Below are positions 58,201 through 60,000 of a DNA stretch of 60,000 nucleotides, in pieces. The DNA is from Apostichopus japonicus. Its lineage: Eukaryota > Echinodermata > Holothuroidea > Aspidochirotida > Stichopodidae. The stretch spans positions 19,573,999 through 19,633,998 of the forward strand of contig NC_092565.1 in assembly GCF_037975245.1 (NCBI RefSeq), written 5' to 3'. The notes beneath the pieces were generated by a model. That model worked only from the letters and a program-made list of their open reading frames with translations, was not told the origin of the DNA and did not search any database. Within the stretch, counting starts at the first letter, position 1, and every line of letters starts with the position of its first letter. A program made the position numbers and the translations under genes.

Positions 58201-60000
58201 CATTTTACAAGTACACACCTCATAAAAAGAAACGTGGGTTAGAAGCACAAAGGGAAAGAAGGGTAGAAAGGGGCAGGGAGGGGGAGAGGAGGGGGAGCAA
58301 GAAGAGGGAGAGAAGACATGGGAAGGGCAGAATAGGGAGGCAAGGGAGGGGAATCTAGATCATAAAACCATTGATGTTTCGTCCAGGAAGAGAATAAATA
58401 TGTTCAATTTTTGTGAACAAGCAGATTTCCTAAGAGATTAAAAAGCGAAAGAGAACAAACTTAGACAAGAGTTACCTTATATATCGATATCATGTTTAAT
58501 AAACCATTAATCTTACCTGGTGTATTGAAACCTGTGATGTACCAAGAAAGTCAGTGTAAATTCCAGACCGGAGAAGATGAATAAGAAGAGAAAGTAGCAT
58601 AACCCAATTTGGCGAAAAATGGACTTATCTGAGAAGAAAGGAAGAGGAATAAAACAGAAATCGATGCTGAAAATGCAATTAAAGAGGATTTTTATATTCA
58701 AGGAGCAATGTGTCATGGGGTAAGACCATTTGGGAAATTGGACAGTATTTTGGGCGAATCTTTAGTAAAGTTCACCCATCCCAAAAATTAAGATGTGGAT
58801 AAAACAAGGGTACTAATATTTGAGAAATGACTCTTTTCATCAGTTGACATGACTGGACTATTTTATTCTAATACAAAATACTGTCCGGTCAGTTCCTCAC
58901 ATGCAACACAGATTATTTATGGCGTCAAATAACATGTTAAAGCAGCATTTTGCGTTATGTCGCCGTTTTCCACTTTTTAGACAAGTCCATCAAGTTTTTT
59001 ACATATATCAATCACAAAACAGCAAACTTTTTTCCCTGCCAAAAGCGTTAATTGGCGAGTAATTAGGACATTTGCAGATGATGAGAAAAGTGTCCTCCGA
59101 CAAATGACACGTTTAATATTAATCGCATACAGTTCCCCCAACCCACTAGTTTGAATTCAACCAATCAGAGATGCAGGTTTAGTTATGAGCCGTTGCTAAA
59201 AATAGATTCAAAACGCCAAGTTGGTAACTTGGTACAACCAGCGAGCTGGAGTCTAACAGCTCCCAGGTACAACTGCCATAGACAATCTACACAAATCAAG
59301 CATGTCATATTACGTATTGGCCAATGACGTTCGTAGCTTTTAAATATTCATATTATGGGCGAGGTTTATTTGGATATCTTCGAGAAAAACAAAGTTGAAA
59401 GTTGTGAAGTTTTCGACTTTTATGCCACCATTTGAAGTAAGATTTGATAAGATAAGCTAGTTATGTATGTCGTCATTGCATCGCGTAATCAGTGAGGTTG
59501 AGAAAAACCATAGAAAAGGACGCAAAATGCTGCTTTTAGAAGACATTACCCAATTTGTCAAGGATAAAATGGTGTGGTATGGCTTCCACGAGTGCTCTGA
59601 TGTTTACATGAAGTTCTAAGAGCACGTTTCCTTTAAGTCATTAGAATTGATAAAACAACGGGTTAACATTAACACTTAGACCGACACTGTTGAGCCGATG
59701 TCATCATCGGATTAGCCTTAAAGGAGCATTCCAGGGATTTAGCATATTTGTAAAGATGACTATCTTGTAAACCAGAACAATCGGACACAACTTTACTCTA
59801 ACTCGTTTATTCATAAAAGTTTGGTCTTAAGTCCTCCTTTAATTTCCACTGCAGTGTGCTCACCCTAGCAATCTCCGTTCAAATAAATGTTACCCTTGTC
59901 GAGTAATTACCTTTGGTAGTAGCTCTCTGTACAGCAGTAAAGTTGAAAAGTGAAAAAGGGTTGATCAAGTTTTGAGCACTCTGAAGACTGTTTCCGAACG
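49270..60000 (-). CDS. MFSD10: MFSD10-like major facilitator transporter, last eight coding exons (5' end beyond window)
   Basis: Exons: >60000-59911, 58628-58517, 56986-56931, 56265-56213, 55040-54950, 53862-53815, 51904-51815 and 49373-49270 (TGA at 49272-49270). All acceptors are AG, all donors GT, and phases agree across every junction. The joined 213 residues hold the C-terminal half: an interdomain stretch 'LINPFSLFNFTAVQRATTKD'; a helix with 'FLFIFSGLEFTLTFL'; 'MQQGKMFVFIGLIMALVQGG' then the basic loop 'YVRRIKPGKER'; a 'GMFLLLPSFIIISLS' helix; 'FASATVVPCMTTVVTMYGSD'; 'GTIMGIFRSLGALARAIGP'; and a last helix ending 'LLLKNIPLQKVV'. QQGKMF and RSLGALARAxGP are hallmarks of MFSD10 (TETRAN), a membrane organic-anion carrier in vertebrates. 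Substrate here is unknown. A donor-like GTAAG sits just after the stop, so the 3' UTR may be spliced. Confidence 0.93.
51130..51545 (+). repeat. retroelement 3' tail in an MFSD10 intron
   Basis: 'attgtaaagcgctcttgaac' and 'agcgctatataaatctggta' followed by 'aataataat' (about 51480-51545) form the common non-LTR/SINE 3' tail with an inverted AGCGCT pair. The AT-rich sequence upstream has no recognisable coding. The left border is approximate. Confidence 0.6.
52504..53160 (+). pseudogene. 5'-truncated LINE with RT C-terminus and 3' stem-loop, in an MFSD10 intron
   Basis: One frame from about 52516 to the stop at 52963-52965 reads 'LYLLAWGGANKSLLYKLN', stop (52585-52587), then 'CIAPYIAHSGPLFKSLNVL', 'IFDLFDYQRGIFMFEFNNRN', 'NTRSMYSLNIPYSRTRLRQS' and 'GVSLWNSLSSNLTE'. 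This is the C-terminal end of a CR1/Daphne/Jockey-group reverse transcriptase. The 3' UTR contains GGGGTCAGA (53068-53076) facing TCTGACTCC (53095-53103), a stem-loop typical of LINE tails. One in-frame stop is the only visible lesion. It is antisense to MFSD10. Confidence 0.85.
57393..57786 (-). mobile_element. tRNA-derived SINE in an MFSD10 intron
   Basis: The minus-strand head near 57780 has 'tggtcaagtggttaaggcag' (A box) and 'ggttcgagccc' (B box). Then comes 'tccttgggcaaggcgcttta', a motif shared by many animal SINEs, a central body, and a tail 'ttgcgctttataagaactg' with (ATT)n at 57393-57412. The tail resembles the LINE-type tails at 42,090 and 51,480, so a partner LINE may mobilise it. 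The head is not a functional tRNA. Confidence 0.85.
58240..58362 (+). repeat. polypurine tract
   Basis: About 120 bases are almost all A and G ('gggaaagaagggtagaaagg', 'gggagaggagggggagcaag'). It lies in the intron between the 58628-58517 and 56986-56931 exons of MFSD10. Confidence 0.85.

Overview
This is a piece of an animal nuclear genome. GT-AG introns, short exons separated by kilobases, non-LTR retrotransposon pieces, tRNA-derived SINE-like copies and many microsatellites all point that way. The mix (EnSpm/Tnp2-like transposase, hAT, CR1 and other LINE tails, AGGTCA-rich interspersed repeats, many poly(G) runs) resembles marine invertebrate deuterostomes such as sea cucumbers or other echinoderms. 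That assignment is an inference; no single marker in the window proves the species.

Only two host genes are supported. At 13.3-15.6 kb on the + strand are the last three exons of a coiled-coil protein ending in a C2HC zinc finger. From 60.0 kb down to 49.27 kb on the - strand are the last eight coding exons of MFSD10, a major facilitator transporter. All splice sites and phases fit, and the gene continues beyond the right edge. A transposon-borne pair lies at 1.5-4.8 kb on the - strand: an intact 689-codon Tnp2-like transposase ORF and, downstream, a three-exon ORF with the N-terminal region typical of DUF4806-type proteins.

The rest is mainly repeats. 1-1.2 kb: AGGTCA-rich repeat. 8.4-11.4 kb: 102-bp CpG-rich satellite with decayed edges and a higher-order pattern. 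16.2-16.9 kb: 163-bp tandem repeat. 17.4-17.8 kb: 30-bp minisatellite. 24.6-25.8 kb: non-autonomous hAT element with perfect 8-bp target duplications and an internal 138-bp array. 28.1-30.6 kb: a 2.5-kb element bounded by 18-bp inverted repeats, carrying eight copies of a 16-bp motif in both orientations and containing a dead CR1 fragment. 32.5-33.4 kb: a three-copy tandem repeat. 34.05-34.48 kb: a 5'-truncated LINE. 39.05-39.32 kb: a compound microsatellite. 40.4-41.4 kb: a degenerate array rich in GACTAGTCA-like sequence. 43.9-45.4 kb: local duplications. 48.7-49.25 kb: an 81-bp minisatellite broken by a SINE. 52.5-53.16 kb: a LINE tail inside an MFSD10 intron. 57.4-57.8 kb: another SINE.

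The best candidate for something undescribed is the 28.1-30.6 kb element with its repeated TGTGACGTACGGGACA motif. Next come two small hairpins, 14 kb apart, that share one architecture and are both flanked by TAAAAC. All family names come from reading motifs by eye; no database search was run.
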